Shown here in pieces: positions 27,429 through 37,602 of a stretch of 64,000 nucleotides of DNA (within the stretch, counting starts at the first letter, position 1; each line of letters starts with the position of its first letter). The DNA is from Nitrospinaceae bacterium (GTDB lineage Bacteria > Nitrospinota_A > UBA7883 > JAJDBK01): NCBI GenBank assembly GCA_029261405.1, contig JAJDBK010000020.1, positions 23,215-87,214 of the forward strand, read 5' to 3'. Position numbers and translations under genes: made by a program. Below the pieces are notes generated by a model. The model saw nothing but the letters and a program-made list of their open reading frames with translations, was not told where the DNA came from and searched no databases.

Positions 27429-28526
27429 ATGACCAACGCAAAAAAATCGATTGTTCGTGTTGCGCTGGGGGAACGCTCATATGATGTTGTAGTCGGAAGC
27501 GGCATTATCGGTAAGGAGTCTGGCGGGAGAATCGCCGGTTTCAAATGCCGCGCGTTGGTCGTTACCAACCGGAAAGTATACAACCTTTTCGGAAGGGCGT
27601 TTTGCAAAAGCCTTGACGAGGGGGGGGTAAGTTATAAAAAGATCTTTTTGCCGGATGGTGAGAAGTACAAGACTATAGATACTGTCGGGAAAATACACGA
27701 CAAACTGGTACAGGAGCGATTTGACCGAAACGATCTGATCGTTGCGCTTGGTGGAGGAGTCGTTGGTGATATAGCCGGATTCGCCGCCGCCACATACATG
27801 CGAGGTATCAAGGTTGTGCAGGTCGCTACCACCCTGCTCTCGCAGGTTGATAGCTCTGTCGGTGGAAAAACGGGAGTAAATCATCCCGGTGGGAAGAACT
27901 TGATAGGTTCTTTTCATCAACCGAGCCTGACACTGCTTGATGTGGAAGCGCTGAATACTCTTCCATTGGATGAGATTCTCTGTGGAGTCGCCGAGGTCAT
28001 AAAGTATGGCCTTATAGAATCGAAACAGTTTTTCGGTGTGCTCGAAAAAAGAATATCTGATCTGGTTGATCTTGATCCGAAAGTAACGGCGGATGTTGTT
28101 AAACGGTGTTGCAGAATCAAGGCTAAAGTCGTTGCGGATGATGAAAAGGAGACCGGCAGGAGAGCGATCCTGAATTTCGGCCATACGGTCGGACATGCGA
28201 TTGAATCTGTTACACGATATGGTAAATATAAACATGGTTACGCCGTTGCTATCGGAATGGTGGTAGCGGCGAGATTGTCATGTATAAAAGGAACGTTACC
28301 CGAAGACGGTGTTCAGAGGGTTACCGCGATATTGAAAAAAGCTGGACTGCCATACAAAGTTCCAACAGGTGTAGATCACAGCTTATTGATAAAAGCCATG
28401 GAACACGATAAAAAAGCCAAAGGCCGAACGATACGGTTTGCGCTCCTTGACGGCATAGGGAAATGTGTTGCGCCGGTCGATGTGACAAAAGATGAGATAC
28501 GAGAAGCGTTAAAGAGTAGCGTTTAG
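27429..28526 (+). CDS. aroB: 3-Dehydroquinate synthase
   Basis: AroB converts DAHP to 3-dehydroquinate, the second step of the shikimate pathway, with NAD and a divalent metal. Its 365 residues are typical. Visible are FLPDGEKYKT, the NAD-binding GGGVVGDIAGFAAATYMRG, the metal ligand stretch CGVAEVIKYG, and NFGHTVGHAIE. In many bacteria aroB lies next to the pilus secretin gene, as here. It is placed between two lipoprotein genes, the second starting shortly after its stop. Confidence 0.96.
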   Translation: MTNAKKSIVRVALGERSYDVVVGSGIIGKESGGRIAGFKCRALVVTNRKVYNLFGRAFCKSLDEGGVSYKKIFLPDGEKYKTIDTVGKIHDKLVQERFDRNDLIVALGGGVVGDIAGFAAATYMRGIKVVQVATTLLSQVDSSVGGKTGVNHPGGKNLIGSFHQPSLTLLDVEALNTLPLDEILCGVAEVIKYGLIESKQFFGVLEKRISDLVDLDPKVTADVVKRCCRIKAKVVADDEKETGRRAILNFGHTVGHAIESVTRYGKYKHGYAVAIGMVVAARLSCIKGTLPEDGVQRVTAILKKAGLPYKVPTGVDHSLLIKAMEHDKKAKGRTIRFALLDGIGKCVAPVDVTKDEIREALKSSV

Positions 28527-28556
28527 ATGAGAGGTAAACAACCTTTGAAGGGTAAA

Positions 28557-29570
28557 ATGGATATGAGTAGGATCAATCACCGGTTTTATTTATCGGCTCT
28601 TCTTGCCGTGGTGACTGGAGTCGTGTTTTCCGGGATGATTTCCGGTTGCGGTGCCACATCAGATGACGGTCGCCCCACCAGCGATCCAAGCTTGACACTG
28701 ACGGTGAGTTCTCCTATCACGCCCGATTCTGAGGGGATAGGAACTGTTGTACGCGCAAATGGGCGTGATACGCTCGAATTGATCGCCAAGGTTCAGGGGC
28801 TTTCCACCAGCGTAGGTTTTTATATAGGGAGCGAATGGGGATTTTTCCAGGGTGGTTATTTAGACACTGCAGATGGTTATACCTATTTTACCGCTGACCG
28901 AGACGGTGTGGCGACGGCCACCATCACTTCCAATTTCCTTTCAGGCAGAACCGAGGTTCACGCCAAGTCGGTCAATCACAAGGTCACGCAGTATGTAAGT
29001 TTTGACGACGCCACGTTATCGATCTACCCTTCCACTATGACCCTTGACGCAATGAATGATAACTATGCGTACGCATACGCCAGAGGAGCGTTGCCTCCGG
29101 TCGAATGGTGGCTTTCTAACACCAGCGCCATTGAAAAACATTCTGTCGATGATACAACTATTAAGGTTTTCGTTCATAACCAGGCTTCTTTTACAGGCGC
29201 GGTAACTCTCTTCGCTGAGGATGCGGAGGGACAGACGGCGTCAATCCTGATTTCCCCTTCTACATCTGGTTGCCAGACTGCGATTTTTACGGTTTCGCCA
29301 GGTTCAGGTCTATCTGTCAACGGCCCTGCAACCGTTTCCCTTACTCTTGAGGACTATGACCGGCAGGATGAAACTTCCGTTGTAGCTGAGGTTAGCGGCG
29401 CGGACCTTTCAGGTGGAGCGACGGTAACTCTTACACAATGGCTTGCCCCCGGGCTTTTTCAGGGCAACTACCGGGTTCCCGCTACACAGGGCGCCTACAC
29501 TTTCACGACATCCGATCTTCTTACCAACTGCCAGCAGTCGATTACGACAGCGTTATTCACAATGGGTTAG
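28557..29570 (+). CDS. Lipoprotein with Ig-like repeats
   Basis: From ATG 28557 (preceded by GAAGGG) the protein has 337 residues; an ATG at 28527 directly after the aroB stop is an alternative. A signal peptide ends in the lipobox ISGC. The rest is Ser/Thr-rich and beta-structured, with Ig-like strands such as TLSIYPSTMTLDA and ATVSLTLEDYDRQ. No enzyme motif is seen. It ends the pilQ-lipoprotein-aroB run and is followed by a hairpin. A surface or pilus-linked role is inferred from position only. Confidence 0.65.
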   Translation: MDMSRINHRFYLSALLAVVTGVVFSGMISGCGATSDDGRPTSDPSLTLTVSSPITPDSEGIGTVVRANGRDTLELIAKVQGLSTSVGFYIGSEWGFFQGGYLDTADGYTYFTADRDGVATATITSNFLSGRTEVHAKSVNHKVTQYVSFDDATLSIYPSTMTLDAMNDNYAYAYARGALPPVEWWLSNTSAIEKHSVDDTTIKVFVHNQASFTGAVTLFAEDAEGQTASILISPSTSGCQTAIFTVSPGSGLSVNGPATVSLTLEDYDRQDETSVVAEVSGADLSGGATVTLTQWLAPGLFQGNYRVPATQGAYTFTTSDLLTNCQQSITTALFTMG

Positions 29571-29595
29571 AACCGGATTACCTGAAAATATATCT

Positions 29596-29632
29596 GGCTC
29601 CCGTAAGCTGTCATTGACAATTTGCGGGAGCC
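29596..29632 (+). terminator. Hairpin, likely terminator of the pil-aroB operon
   Basis: GGCTCCCG (29596-29603) pairs with CGGGAGCC (29625-29632), and the stem can extend by three pairs including a wobble. The downstream T-run is short (TTTG), so termination may be weak. The prfB promoter lies inside the hairpin. Confidence 0.55.
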
Positions 29633-29642
29633 TTTGTAGTAT
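29614..29642 (+). promoter_or_regulatory. prfB: Candidate sigma-70 promoter of prfB
   Basis: A perfect -35 box TTGACA (29614-29619), a 17-nt spacer, and TAGTAT (29637-29642) lie directly before prfB. The A of the prfB ATG is 10 nt after the -10 box, so the message may start at or within a few bases of the start codon. Confidence 0.55.
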
Positions 29643-29651
29643 AGCCCTCCT

Positions 29652-30771
29652 ATGAACGAAGAATTTAAAGCGCAATTCGAAGAAACGCGGGTCAAACTGC
29701 ACCGGCTCCGAGGTCATCTTTGACTTCGACTCAAAGTTAAAAGAGCTGGCTGAATTAGAAGAACAGATTAGCGCCCCCGGTTTTTGGGACAACCCCGATT
29801 CTACCCGCCCGATTCTTCAAAAAAGGGCGATCATTACCCGAAGTCTCGATATGTACAACGAGCTTGAAAAGCGTCTTATCGACTTAGAAGAGCTTGTAGA
29901 GATGCTTGAAGAGGATGAGGATGAACAGATGATGGCTGAGGCTGTCACTGAGATGTCTGACCTTTCGAAACAGACCAGAAAAGTGGAATTAGCTTCCATG
30001 CTTTCAGGTGACCACGATTATGCGAACGCTATTGTCGAAATCCATCCCGGCGCAGGGGGAACGGAATCGCAGGATTGGGCGGAGATGCTCATGCGTATGT
30101 ATTTGCGCTGGCTTGAACGGAGAAAATATCCGGTCAAGGTTGTCGATCTTCTTCCTGGTGACGAGGCCGGAATCAAATCAGTTACGTTCATTGTCACAGG
30201 TGAATACGCATACGGATATCTGAAGGCGGAAGTTGGCGTGCACAGGCTTGTACGTATATCACCTTACGACGCGAACAAGAGGCGGCATACCTCTTTTGCA
30301 TCTGTAGCGGTAACTCCTGAGCTTGGTGATGAAATCGATGTGACGATCCGGGACGACGATCTGAAAATCGACACATACCGTTCTTCGGGGGCGGGTGGTC
30401 AGCATGTCAACACCACAGATTCGGCGGTTCGCATAACCCATGTTCCGACCAGGACTGTAGTTAGTTGTCAGAACGAACGAAGCCAGCACAAGAACAAGGC
30501 CACCGCCATGAAAATGCTGAAGGGCAAGCTTTATGCGCTCGCTGAGATTGAGCGCAAGGAAAAGATGGCCAACGTCTCAGGCGAAAAAATGGAGATTAAA
30601 TGGGGATCGCAGATTCGTTCTTACGTTCTCCAGCCTTACCAGATGGTCAAGGATCTGCGCACAAGGATAGAGGTTGGTGATGTCAACCGGGTTCTCGACG
30701 GCGACCTGGACCAGTTTATCGAAGGTTTTCTGCTTGGCGTCTCTGGTGGAAACGACAAGTCGCAAAGCTGA
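29652..30771 (+). CDS. prfB: Peptide chain release factor 2, made by programmed +1 frameshift
   Basis: RF2 reads UGA and UAA stop codons and releases the finished protein. The gene is in two frames: 23 codons from ATG 29652, then an in-frame TGA (29721-29723). A +1 slip at CTT TGA C continues into a 349-residue frame from GAC at 29722, for a total of 372 residues. The second part includes the peptidyl-transferase loop SSGAGGQHVNTTDSAVRI with its GGQ, and helix-rich domain 1. The tripeptide that reads the stop codon lies near LLPGDEAGIKSV. There is no Shine-Dalgarno site before the ATG. Low RF2 leads to more frameshifting, so the gene controls itself. Confidence 0.96.
29711..29724 (+). promoter_or_regulatory. 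RF2 programmed frameshift site
   Basis: AGGT (29711-29714) acts as an internal Shine-Dalgarno sequence 3 nt before CTT TGA C (29718-29724). This is the standard arrangement for +1 slippage of tRNA-Leu onto the UUU triplet when the UGA is read slowly. The layout matches that of E. coli prfB. Confidence 0.95.
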
Positions 30772-30812
30772 AAAATTGTACGCAAACCTTAAGGGTGTCG
30801 ATACCTGAACTT

Positions 30813-32660
30813 CTATAAAGGTGTGACAGGAAAAGTAAGGGTTACCTTTGTTCCTTTCTTCTCTCCTTCGCTTTCTATTTCGATGGACCCTTTGTGTTGA
30901 TCCATAATCATTCTGGCGATGGTAAGCCCCAAACCTAGCCCGCCTCCTTTAAAGGTATACTGACCGGAAGAGTGTTCGTTGACTTCTTCGAGGGAGAAGA
31001 AGGGGGCGAAGAGCGCTTCTGTATTCTCGATCTGGAAACCGACTCCGGGATCTGTGATCTCTACAATGGCTTTGGCGCCTTCGGTCCTGCATGTCACATT
31101 TGTGTTTTTGCCGTCGGGTGTGTATTTGATGGCGTTGGAGAGGATCTCTTCCAATACTCTCTGGATCATGATCTGGTCACCCCTCACCAGGGTGTCCGCT
31201 TCCATTCCGCTCAGCTCTTTGATGATTTTAACCTTACGTCTTTCTCCTTTGGCCGCAATTTCAGCCGTATCGACGCAGTGGGAAACGACCATCACAAGGT
31301 TGACCCATCCTGAAGCGGTTTTTCCGAGAGATGTCAATCCGCTCAGAATGCTTGTGGCGGTAACGACCCTCTGAATATCGGCGTAGATTTCGTCGAGCAC
31401 ATTCGAGCTTTGGGTGATACGCTCGCTTTTCGGCAGATCGTCCACGAGATCGAGGAAAAGAATGCGGAATAGCTCAAGCTTTGTCAGGGGTGTTCGCAGT
31501 TCGTGGGATGTGGCCGAAGCGAAAAACTCTCTCGCTTTTGTTAATATCGCTTCACGCGAGATATCCCTTTTGATGGCTACGAAGCCGGTAATTCCGCTTT
31601 CAGGCTCTGATACGGGAGAGATGGTGGCCTCTACTTCATACTCTGTTCCGTCTTTGCGTTTATTTGTGATATGACCTTCCCAGACAGCGCCGCCCAGGAT
31701 GGTGCTCCACATATGCTCAAAGAATTCAGGTTCATGTTTTCCACTTTTCAGGATTCGGGGATTCTGTCCAATCACCTCTTCCCGGTCAAAGCCTGAGATC
31801 CTCTCGAAAGTCGGGTTTACATACTGTATGGCGCCGTCCGTATCGGTAATCAGGATCATATCGGCGGCGTTCCTCATGGCTGTGGCGAGGCGCCTCGCCT
31901 CCGATTCGGCTTTGCCTCGCAGTAAAATCTGGTCGCTGAGCCTCCATGCTCCATAACGAATGACTCCGATACCAAGAATCCAGAGCAATCCGTAAGTCAC
32001 TATTTTGGTGAAAAACTCACTCTCTTTTCGTAATAACAGCTCACCTATCGGAACGGATACACTAATCCCGCCACGGACATCTCCCATGTGGTAACCCTGT
32101 TTGGCGTGGCATTTCAGGCAGACTTCGTTTATAAAAAGTGGCCGCATGAGCCTGAGGTACGGTTTATCGCCGATGTTGGTGAACTCCATGGTTTCAGGAA
32201 CATTACGCTCGAAAGACTCCAGGGCGGCGCGTTCCCACTCGTCCGGGCTGTTTGCGGGCCTGATAGGTCTCAGGCTTGTTATATGTCCGTGTACATCGAG
32301 TTGTCTGCTGTACTCCTCGAATATCTGGCGGGTCATGTAGGCGGGGTTTATGAGTGTGAGGTTTTTACCGAAAGGGGTTGTTATATCCCGCTCCTTGACT
32401 TCAAGGTATTCGTTGGGAGGTGTTCTTTCGGAGATCGGGGCGTAAACACCCTGATGCGAGGCTACCCAACTTCTGAATGCAACAATCCACTCGAAATGCA
32501 CGTTCGCTTTGTTTCTTGCAAGCAGTTTGACCATCTGGTCGGAGTAGTGCAGGTCACGGGCGAGGATTACGGAGAGAATGATGGTCCATCCGAGTAATAA
32601 AGCCAGGACGTAGCGTCGATACCGTGCGTCAAGCGACTTGTGAGAGGCTAAATCAGTCAT
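30813..32660 (-). CDS. Haem-binding (DUF3365) PAS sensor histidine kinase
   Basis: The 615-residue kinase has two membrane helices (about 17-35 and 220-238) enclosing a periplasmic DUF3365 (Tll0287-like) domain. The c-type haem motif CLKCH lies at 181-185. A PAS domain (about 262-370), HisKA with H386 in SATSHELRTP, and the ATPase domain (GGGLGLGLTIARM) follow. DUF3365 domains with CXXCH bind haem, so redox state or a diatomic gas is a likely signal. No response regulator is adjacent: it is divergent from trpG across a 232-bp AT-rich gap and convergent with prfB. Confidence 0.88.
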   Translation of the reverse strand: MTDLASHKSLDARYRRYVLALLLGWTIILSVILARDLHYSDQMVKLLARNKANVHFEWIVAFRSWVASHQGVYAPISERTPPNEYLEVKERDITTPFGKNLTLINPAYMTRQIFEEYSRQLDVHGHITSLRPIRPANSPDEWERAALESFERNVPETMEFTNIGDKPYLRLMRPLFINEVCLKCHAKQGYHMGDVRGGISVSVPIGELLLRKESEFFTKIVTYGLLWILGIGVIRYGAWRLSDQILLRGKAESEARRLATAMRNAADMILITDTDGAIQYVNPTFERISGFDREEVIGQNPRILKSGKHEPEFFEHMWSTILGGAVWEGHITNKRKDGTEYEVEATISPVSEPESGITGFVAIKRDISREAILTKAREFFASATSHELRTPLTKLELFRILFLDLVDDLPKSERITQSSNVLDEIYADIQRVVTATSILSGLTSLGKTASGWVNLVMVVSHCVDTAEIAAKGERRKVKIIKELSGMEADTLVRGDQIMIQRVLEEILSNAIKYTPDGKNTNVTCRTEGAKAIVEITDPGVGFQIENTEALFAPFFSLEEVNEHSSGQYTFKGGGLGLGLTIARMIMDQHKGSIEIESEGEKKGTKVTLTFPVTPL

Positions 32661-32892
32661 TCAGGAACCTGCTATTTTATATATAAAATAATACTACTAT
32701 AAACTATTGTCAGTTCAGTATGGAATAATAAAATAAACGATAAGTTGATCTGAATTGTAGCGCTTGCGTCAGGCGTATTGTTGAAAAGGATTGTTTGAAA
32801 TCCTGGCCTGATATGGACTATCTTTCACTCATCCGGTTAATATAATACAATTTCAATTTCAGCGATTCTTTTGACAGGCGAATAAGGAGAGC

Positions 32893-33474
32893 ATGTTACT
32901 TCTCATAGATAATTACGATTCGTTCACATATAACCTCGCCCAGTATTTTATTGAGCTTGGGCGGGAGGTGAATGTGGTCCGTAACGACAAACTTTCCGTA
33001 TCAGATATTTCGGAGATGAAGCCTGCGCTTATTGTCATATCCCCCGGCCCGAAAACACCCAACGAGGCGGGTATCTCTGTAGAAACTGTAAAGGCTTTCA
33101 CCGGCAAGATTCCGATTCTCGGTGTTTGTCTAGGGCACCAGTCGATAGCGGCGGCTTTCGGTGGTGAAGTGGTAAGGGCGCCCTACCTGATGCATGGCAA
33201 GACGAGCATGGTTCATCACGACAACAAGGGAGTGTATGAGAATATCGAGAACCCGTTCGTAGCAACCCGATATCACTCCCTGATTGTGAAAGAATCGACC
33301 TTACCGTCATGTTTTGTGGTTACATCCCGTACCGACGATGGCGTTATTATGGGAATCCGGCACAAATCGGATCCAACAGAAGGGGTGCAGTTTCATCCCG
33401 AGTCGATCATCACAGATCGTGGCAAGGATCTGCTGTTAAACTTTATTAAATTTAAAGGCGCGCAATGGCGATAA
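32893..33474 (+). CDS. trpG: Anthranilate / aminodeoxychorismate synthase glutamine amidotransferase subunit
   Basis: The protein hydrolyses glutamine to feed ammonia to TrpE or PabB. Its 193 residues are a class I amidotransferase: nucleophile Cys in LGVCLGHQSI (near residue 79), and catalytic His and Glu in QFHPESI. It starts at ATG with AAGGAG 4 nt upstream, and TATAAT at 32841-32846 may be its -10 box. The next gene is trpD, overlapping by 10 nt, which favours a tryptophan role. No trpE or pabB is present, so it may serve both pathways. Confidence 0.92.
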   Translation: MLLLIDNYDSFTYNLAQYFIELGREVNVVRNDKLSVSDISEMKPALIVISPGPKTPNEAGISVETVKAFTGKIPILGVCLGHQSIAAAFGGEVVRAPYLMHGKTSMVHHDNKGVYENIENPFVATRYHSLIVKESTLPSCFVVTSRTDDGVIMGIRHKSDPTEGVQFHPESIITDRGKDLLLNFIKFKGAQWR

Positions 33475-34478
33475 AAGAGGCAATATGCAAACTCATCTCC
33501 GATAACGATCTGACCGAGAAGGAGATGGTCGAGGTGATGGAACAGATTATGACTGGTGGCGCCACCGACGCGCAGATCGGTTCTTTTCTGACGGCGCTCA
33601 GGATAAAGGGGGAGACCGTTGATGAAATAACAGGCGCCGCGAGAGTTATGCGTGAAAAGGCCACCACCATCAACGCAGGGGCCGGAAAGATAGTGGATAC
33701 CTGTGGTTCCGGGGGAGACGGCGCATCGACCTTCAATATCTCCACTACCGCCGCTTTTGTCACTGCAGGGGCGGGGCTGACCGTGGCCAAGCATGGCAAC
33801 AGAGCGGTATCGTCGAAAGCCGGTTCAGCGGACACTCTCAAGGCGCTTGGTGTTGATATAGAGGCAAGTGTTGAGCAGGTGGAGAAGTCCCTTAATGAGG
33901 TGGGAATAGGATTTCTATTTGCCCCTCTACTGCATGGCGCCATGAAATACGCCATTGGACCGCGCAGGGAGATAGGGGTGAGGACAGTTTTTAATATCCT
34001 TGGCCCCCTAACCAATCCGGCGGGCGCCAAATCACAGGTTATCGGCCTCTACGACAGAAAACTGATAGCCCCTATCGCCCATGTATTGGCGAATCTTGGA
34101 TCGGAGCATGTCTTTGTGGTCCACGGCGCCGATGGTCTGGACGAGGCCACCGTCACCGGCGAAACGTATATCGCCGAATTGAAAAACGGCGAGGTGAAGG
34201 AGTATACAGTCACTCCCGAGGATTTCGGTTTGGAAAAATCAACCCTGGAGTCGATCAAGGGGGGTGACGCGGAGACAAACGCCACGATTACCCGAAATGT
34301 CCTGAAAGGGAAGAAGGGCGCCCAACGGGATATAACAGTATTAAACGCCGCCCTTGCCATCTGCGCCGGCGGTGTGACCGGCTCTGTGGCGGAGGGGGTG
34401 AGAAGAGCCGAGGAGTCGATCGACTCGGGCGCCGCCCTGGGCAAGCTTGAAGGTTTAACCTCTATTTGCCAGGTATGA
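33465..34478 (+). CDS. trpD: Anthranilate phosphoribosyltransferase
   Basis: TrpD joins anthranilate to PRPP in tryptophan synthesis. Its 337 residues are full length. The PRPP-binding motif is VDTCGSGGDGASTFNIST (about 77-94), followed by VAKHGNRAVSSKAGSAD and the GPLTNPAGAKSQVIGLY stretch. The gene overlaps trpG by 10 nt and proB by 4 nt (ATGA). The rest of the trp operon is elsewhere. Confidence 0.96.
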   Translation: MAIKEAICKLISDNDLTEKEMVEVMEQIMTGGATDAQIGSFLTALRIKGETVDEITGAARVMREKATTINAGAGKIVDTCGSGGDGASTFNISTTAAFVTAGAGLTVAKHGNRAVSSKAGSADTLKALGVDIEASVEQVEKSLNEVGIGFLFAPLLHGAMKYAIGPRREIGVRTVFNILGPLTNPAGAKSQVIGLYDRKLIAPIAHVLANLGSEHVFVVHGADGLDEATVTGETYIAELKNGEVKEYTVTPEDFGLEKSTLESIKGGDAETNATITRNVLKGKKGAQRDITVLNAALAICAGGVTGSVAEGVRRAEESIDSGAALGKLEGLTSICQV

Positions 34479-35623
34479 CCCGCTCTTTCGGTGAACGCCG
34501 GGCCGACCTGACCCGGGGCGCCAAACGGATCGTTATCAAGGTGGGTAGCGGACTACTGACCGGCGCCGGTCATACCGAGGTCGATGAAACTGTCATCGCC
34601 ATGATCGCGGGGCAGGCGGCGGAACTTGTCCGAACCGGGTGTAAAATCGCTGTTGTGAGTTCCGGCTCTGTGGCTATCGGGTCGAGACTTCTCAACGTCA
34701 ACCGGAAAGGGATGTCGATTCCGCAAAGGCAGGCGGCCGCGGCTCTCGGACAGGGAAGCCTCATCGCCATGTGGGCGAAGTATTTTGGCGAGGAAGGTTT
34801 TAAGGTCGGGCAGGTGCTTCTTACCCACGATGACCTGAAGAACCGTCGCAGATTTTTAAACTCCAGAAACACCATAAACACACTTCTCGATTTCGGCCTT
34901 GTACCGATTATCAACGAGAACGACACGGTGGCCGTGCATGAGATAAAATTTGGCGATAACGATGCCCTTTCGGCCAGAGTGACCAACCTGATGGAGGCGG
35001 ACCTGCTTGCGATCCTTTCCGATGTGGACGGGCTTTTTACAGCCGATCCGAGGCTGACACCGGATGCCGGAAAGATAGACTATGTAGAGGATGTGGACGA
35101 TTCTATCCTTGAAATGGCTGGCGACTCCTCCTCCATGACAGGGCTAGGCGGCATGTCATCGAAGGTTCAAGCCGCCGCCACGGCTGGTAAATTCGGCGCT
35201 CCTACTGTAATCGTTCCCGGAACCGTGCCCGGCATTCTGAAAAAAGCGCTCGGATCGGACCCCGTAGGCACCTTTTTCTTCCCCCACAAGGATCAACTTT
35301 CGAGCAAAAAACATTGGATTGAGTTTATACTTAAACCGGAAGGTGAAGTTCATATCGACCAGGGCGCCAGGGAGGCTGTAAAACTCAAGGGAAAAAGTCT
35401 GCTGGCTCTGGGGATAACGAGGGTGGTGGGTGAATTCGAGTCTGGAGAGGCGGTCAACATTTTCGGTCCGGATGGTGAGCTTGTGGCCAAGGGGCTGGTC
35501 AACTACCACTCCCACGAGCTTGTCCGAATTAGCGGGAAACATTCCGGGTTGATTGAAGAGACCCTGGGATACAAGGTATACGACGAAATAGTTCACAGAA
35601 ACGACATGGTGTTTTTCACATAA
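34475..35623 (+). CDS. proB: Glutamate 5-kinase
   Basis: ProB phosphorylates glutamate in the first step of proline synthesis and is normally inhibited by proline. From ATG 34475 it has 382 residues: an amino-acid kinase domain (KVGSGLLTG at the start; [17 protein letters not shown] near the middle) and a C-terminal PUA domain (about 285-370). ATG is chosen over an in-frame TTG 9 nt upstream because it overlaps the trpD stop as ATGA. Its own stop overlaps the proA start. Confidence 0.96.
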   Translation: MTRSFGERRADLTRGAKRIVIKVGSGLLTGAGHTEVDETVIAMIAGQAAELVRTGCKIAVVSSGSVAIGSRLLNVNRKGMSIPQRQAAAALGQGSLIAMWAKYFGEEGFKVGQVLLTHDDLKNRRRFLNSRNTINTLLDFGLVPIINENDTVAVHEIKFGDNDALSARVTNLMEADLLAILSDVDGLFTADPRLTPDAGKIDYVEDVDDSILEMAGDSSSMTGLGGMSSKVQAAATAGKFGAPTVIVPGTVPGILKKALGSDPVGTFFFPHKDQLSSKKHWIEFILKPEGEVHIDQGAREAVKLKGKSLLALGITRVVGEFESGEAVNIFGPDGELVAKGLVNYHSHELVRISGKHSGLIEETLGYKVYDEIVHRNDMVFFT

Positions 35624-36876
35624 TGAGAAGTGTTTTAGAGATAGCCACGGCGGCGAAAAAGGCGTCCAGGATTCTTGCCACCTCGTCTACTTCGTTAAAA
35701 AACGGCGCATTGTCAGCAATGGCCGACGCTCTGATAACAAATTCGGATACCATTGAGGCGGCCAACCGGATCGACATGGATAATGGCGCTAAAAATGGTT
35801 TGACCAGCGCCATGCTCGACCGGCTTCTAACGGATAAAAAACGGATAGAATCGATGGCGGCGGGGATTGCAGAGATAATAAAACTTCCCGACCCGGTGGG
35901 GGAGATAAACGGCATGGCAAAACGTCCCAACGGCTTGAGCGTAGGAAAAATGCGGGTTCCACTGGGAGTGGTGGGTATTATTTACGAGTCCCGCCCGAAC
36001 GTTACCGCCGACACGTCAGCGCTCTGTCTGAAGTCGGGCAACGCTGTCATACTACGCGGTGGCTCCGAGGCGTTTGAATCGAATCGGGCGATAGCGAAAA
36101 TCCTGGCCGATGCCGCAACCGGCGCCGGAATAGCTGAAAACGCCATATCGACCATTCCGGTTACCGACCGGCAAGCGTCCCTCGAAATGTTAAAGCTCGA
36201 TAGGTACATAGACATTATCATCCCCAGGGGTGGCTATGGCCTTATCAGGTTTGTAACGGAAAACTCGCTGATTCCGGTAATAAAGCATGACAAGGGTGTT
36301 TGTCATGTCTACGTCGATATAGACGCGGATACCGATATGGCGGAGTCGATCACATTCAACTCGAAGGTTCAGCGTCCCGGAGTCTGCAACGCCATGGAGA
36401 CTCTGCTGGTACATGCGGGTATTGCGGAGGTATTCCTCCCCGGCATGGTCGAAAAATTTGTTAAGGCCGGTGTGACGGTCAGGGGGTGCGAGAAAACCTG
36501 CGAGATACTCCCCGGCGGGGCAGTGGAAGCGGCGACACTTAAAGACTGGGACGAAGAATACCTGGACCTCATTGTCTCGATCAAAATAGTGGAAGATTTT
36601 GATGCGGCTGTTGACCATATCGCTAACCATGGTTCGGGTCATACGGAAACCATCGTAACGGACAATTACCGGACCGCCCGACGGTTTTTGTCGGAAATAG
36701 ACTCCTCTGCTGTCATGGTCAACGCCTCCACTCGTTTCAACGATGGAGGAGAGTTCGGGCTTGGCGCCGAAATAGGTATCTCCACCCAGAAACTTCACGC
36801 CCGTGGCCCTATGGGGCTGGCCGAACTGACATCGCAAAAATTCGTGGTCATGGGCGATGGCCACATTCGGGAGTGA
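35623..36876 (+). CDS. proA: Gamma-glutamyl phosphate reductase
   Basis: ProA reduces the product of ProB to glutamate semialdehyde using NADPH. Its 417 residues are full length. The aldehyde-dehydrogenase fold shows [21 protein letters not shown] and the catalytic Cys in [15 protein letters not shown]. The overlap with proB (TAATG) shows that the two are made together. Confidence 0.97.
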   Translation: MRSVLEIATAAKKASRILATSSTSLKNGALSAMADALITNSDTIEAANRIDMDNGAKNGLTSAMLDRLLTDKKRIESMAAGIAEIIKLPDPVGEINGMAKRPNGLSVGKMRVPLGVVGIIYESRPNVTADTSALCLKSGNAVILRGGSEAFESNRAIAKILADAATGAGIAENAISTIPVTDRQASLEMLKLDRYIDIIIPRGGYGLIRFVTENSLIPVIKHDKGVCHVYVDIDADTDMAESITFNSKVQRPGVCNAMETLLVHAGIAEVFLPGMVEKFVKAGVTVRGCEKTCEILPGGAVEAATLKDWDEEYLDLIVSIKIVEDFDAAVDHIANHGSGHTETIVTDNYRTARRFLSEIDSSAVMVNASTRFNDGGEFGLGAEIGISTQKLHARGPMGLAELTSQKFVVMGDGHIRE

Positions 36877-36883
36877 CGGACCA

Positions 36884-37552
36884 ATGAGCGTAGGTGTGAT
36901 GGGAGGCGCTTTTAATCCGATACATATCGGGCACCTTAACACAGCTTGCGAGGTTGCTTATAAGATGAACCTCACCAAGGTCATATTTGTGGTCTCCGCC
37001 CGTCCCCCTCATAAGGATCAAAAAACGCTTATCAGCTCCAGGCATCGCTATGAAATGGTCAAAATCGCCTGCAAGGGAAACCACGCTTTCGAGGCTTCCA
37101 ACACCGAGATCGACAGGCCCGGCTTAAGCTACACTATCGATACCATGCGAGGATTCACGGAGGAGTATGGCAAGAAACTCTATTTTATCCTTGGCCAGGA
37201 CGCCCTTGAGGATATAGGGCAATGGAAATCGGCGGCGACGTTGCTTAAAACATTCAATTTTATCTGCGTAACCCGGCCCGGTTACGATTCCACCACCCTG
37301 ATGGATCTTCTGTTAAGCGTCATTTCGCTCAAGTACAGGAACGTGAAGCTTAATATCTTGTCGAGAACGGATGATGGAGAGGCTGAAACCATAGGAATTG
37401 TTGGTTCCGATTCGGTGATAAAGCTTGTAAAGGTAACACCTTTGGACGTATCATCCACCGACATCAGGGAACGGATCAGAAACGACGAACCTTTAGGGTA
37501 TCTGGTTCCCGAAGGTGTACGGAAATATATAAAAGAAAACAACATCAGGTAA
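36884..37552 (+). CDS. nadD: Nicotinate-nucleotide adenylyltransferase
   Basis: NadD makes nicotinate adenine dinucleotide from nicotinate mononucleotide and ATP in NAD synthesis. The nucleotidyltransferase signature GGAFNPIHIGHL is near the N-terminus and the C-terminal SSTDIRERI is present. ATG 36884 gives 222 residues and a start right at the first strand; an upstream ATG at 36857 would overlap proA and add 9 residues. It is 7 nt after proA and 50 nt before rsfS, the common nadD-rsfS pair. Confidence 0.94.
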   Translation: MSVGVMGGAFNPIHIGHLNTACEVAYKMNLTKVIFVVSARPPHKDQKTLISSRHRYEMVKIACKGNHAFEASNTEIDRPGLSYTIDTMRGFTEEYGKKLYFILGQDALEDIGQWKSAATLLKTFNFICVTRPGYDSTTLMDLLLSVISLKYRNVKLNILSRTDDGEAETIGIVGSDSVIKLVKVTPLDVSSTDIRERIRNDEPLGYLVPEGVRKYIKENNIR

Positions 37553-37602
37553 GATCGCCCTAATAACTTAACTGGGGCTATGGGGGTGGTAAAATAGAGA
37601 CT

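Noticed and set aside
29851..30771. RF2 starting at the internal ATG 29851
   Set aside because: That would drop the first helices of domain 1; the sequence upstream reads as RF2 in two frames joined by the standard frameshift site.
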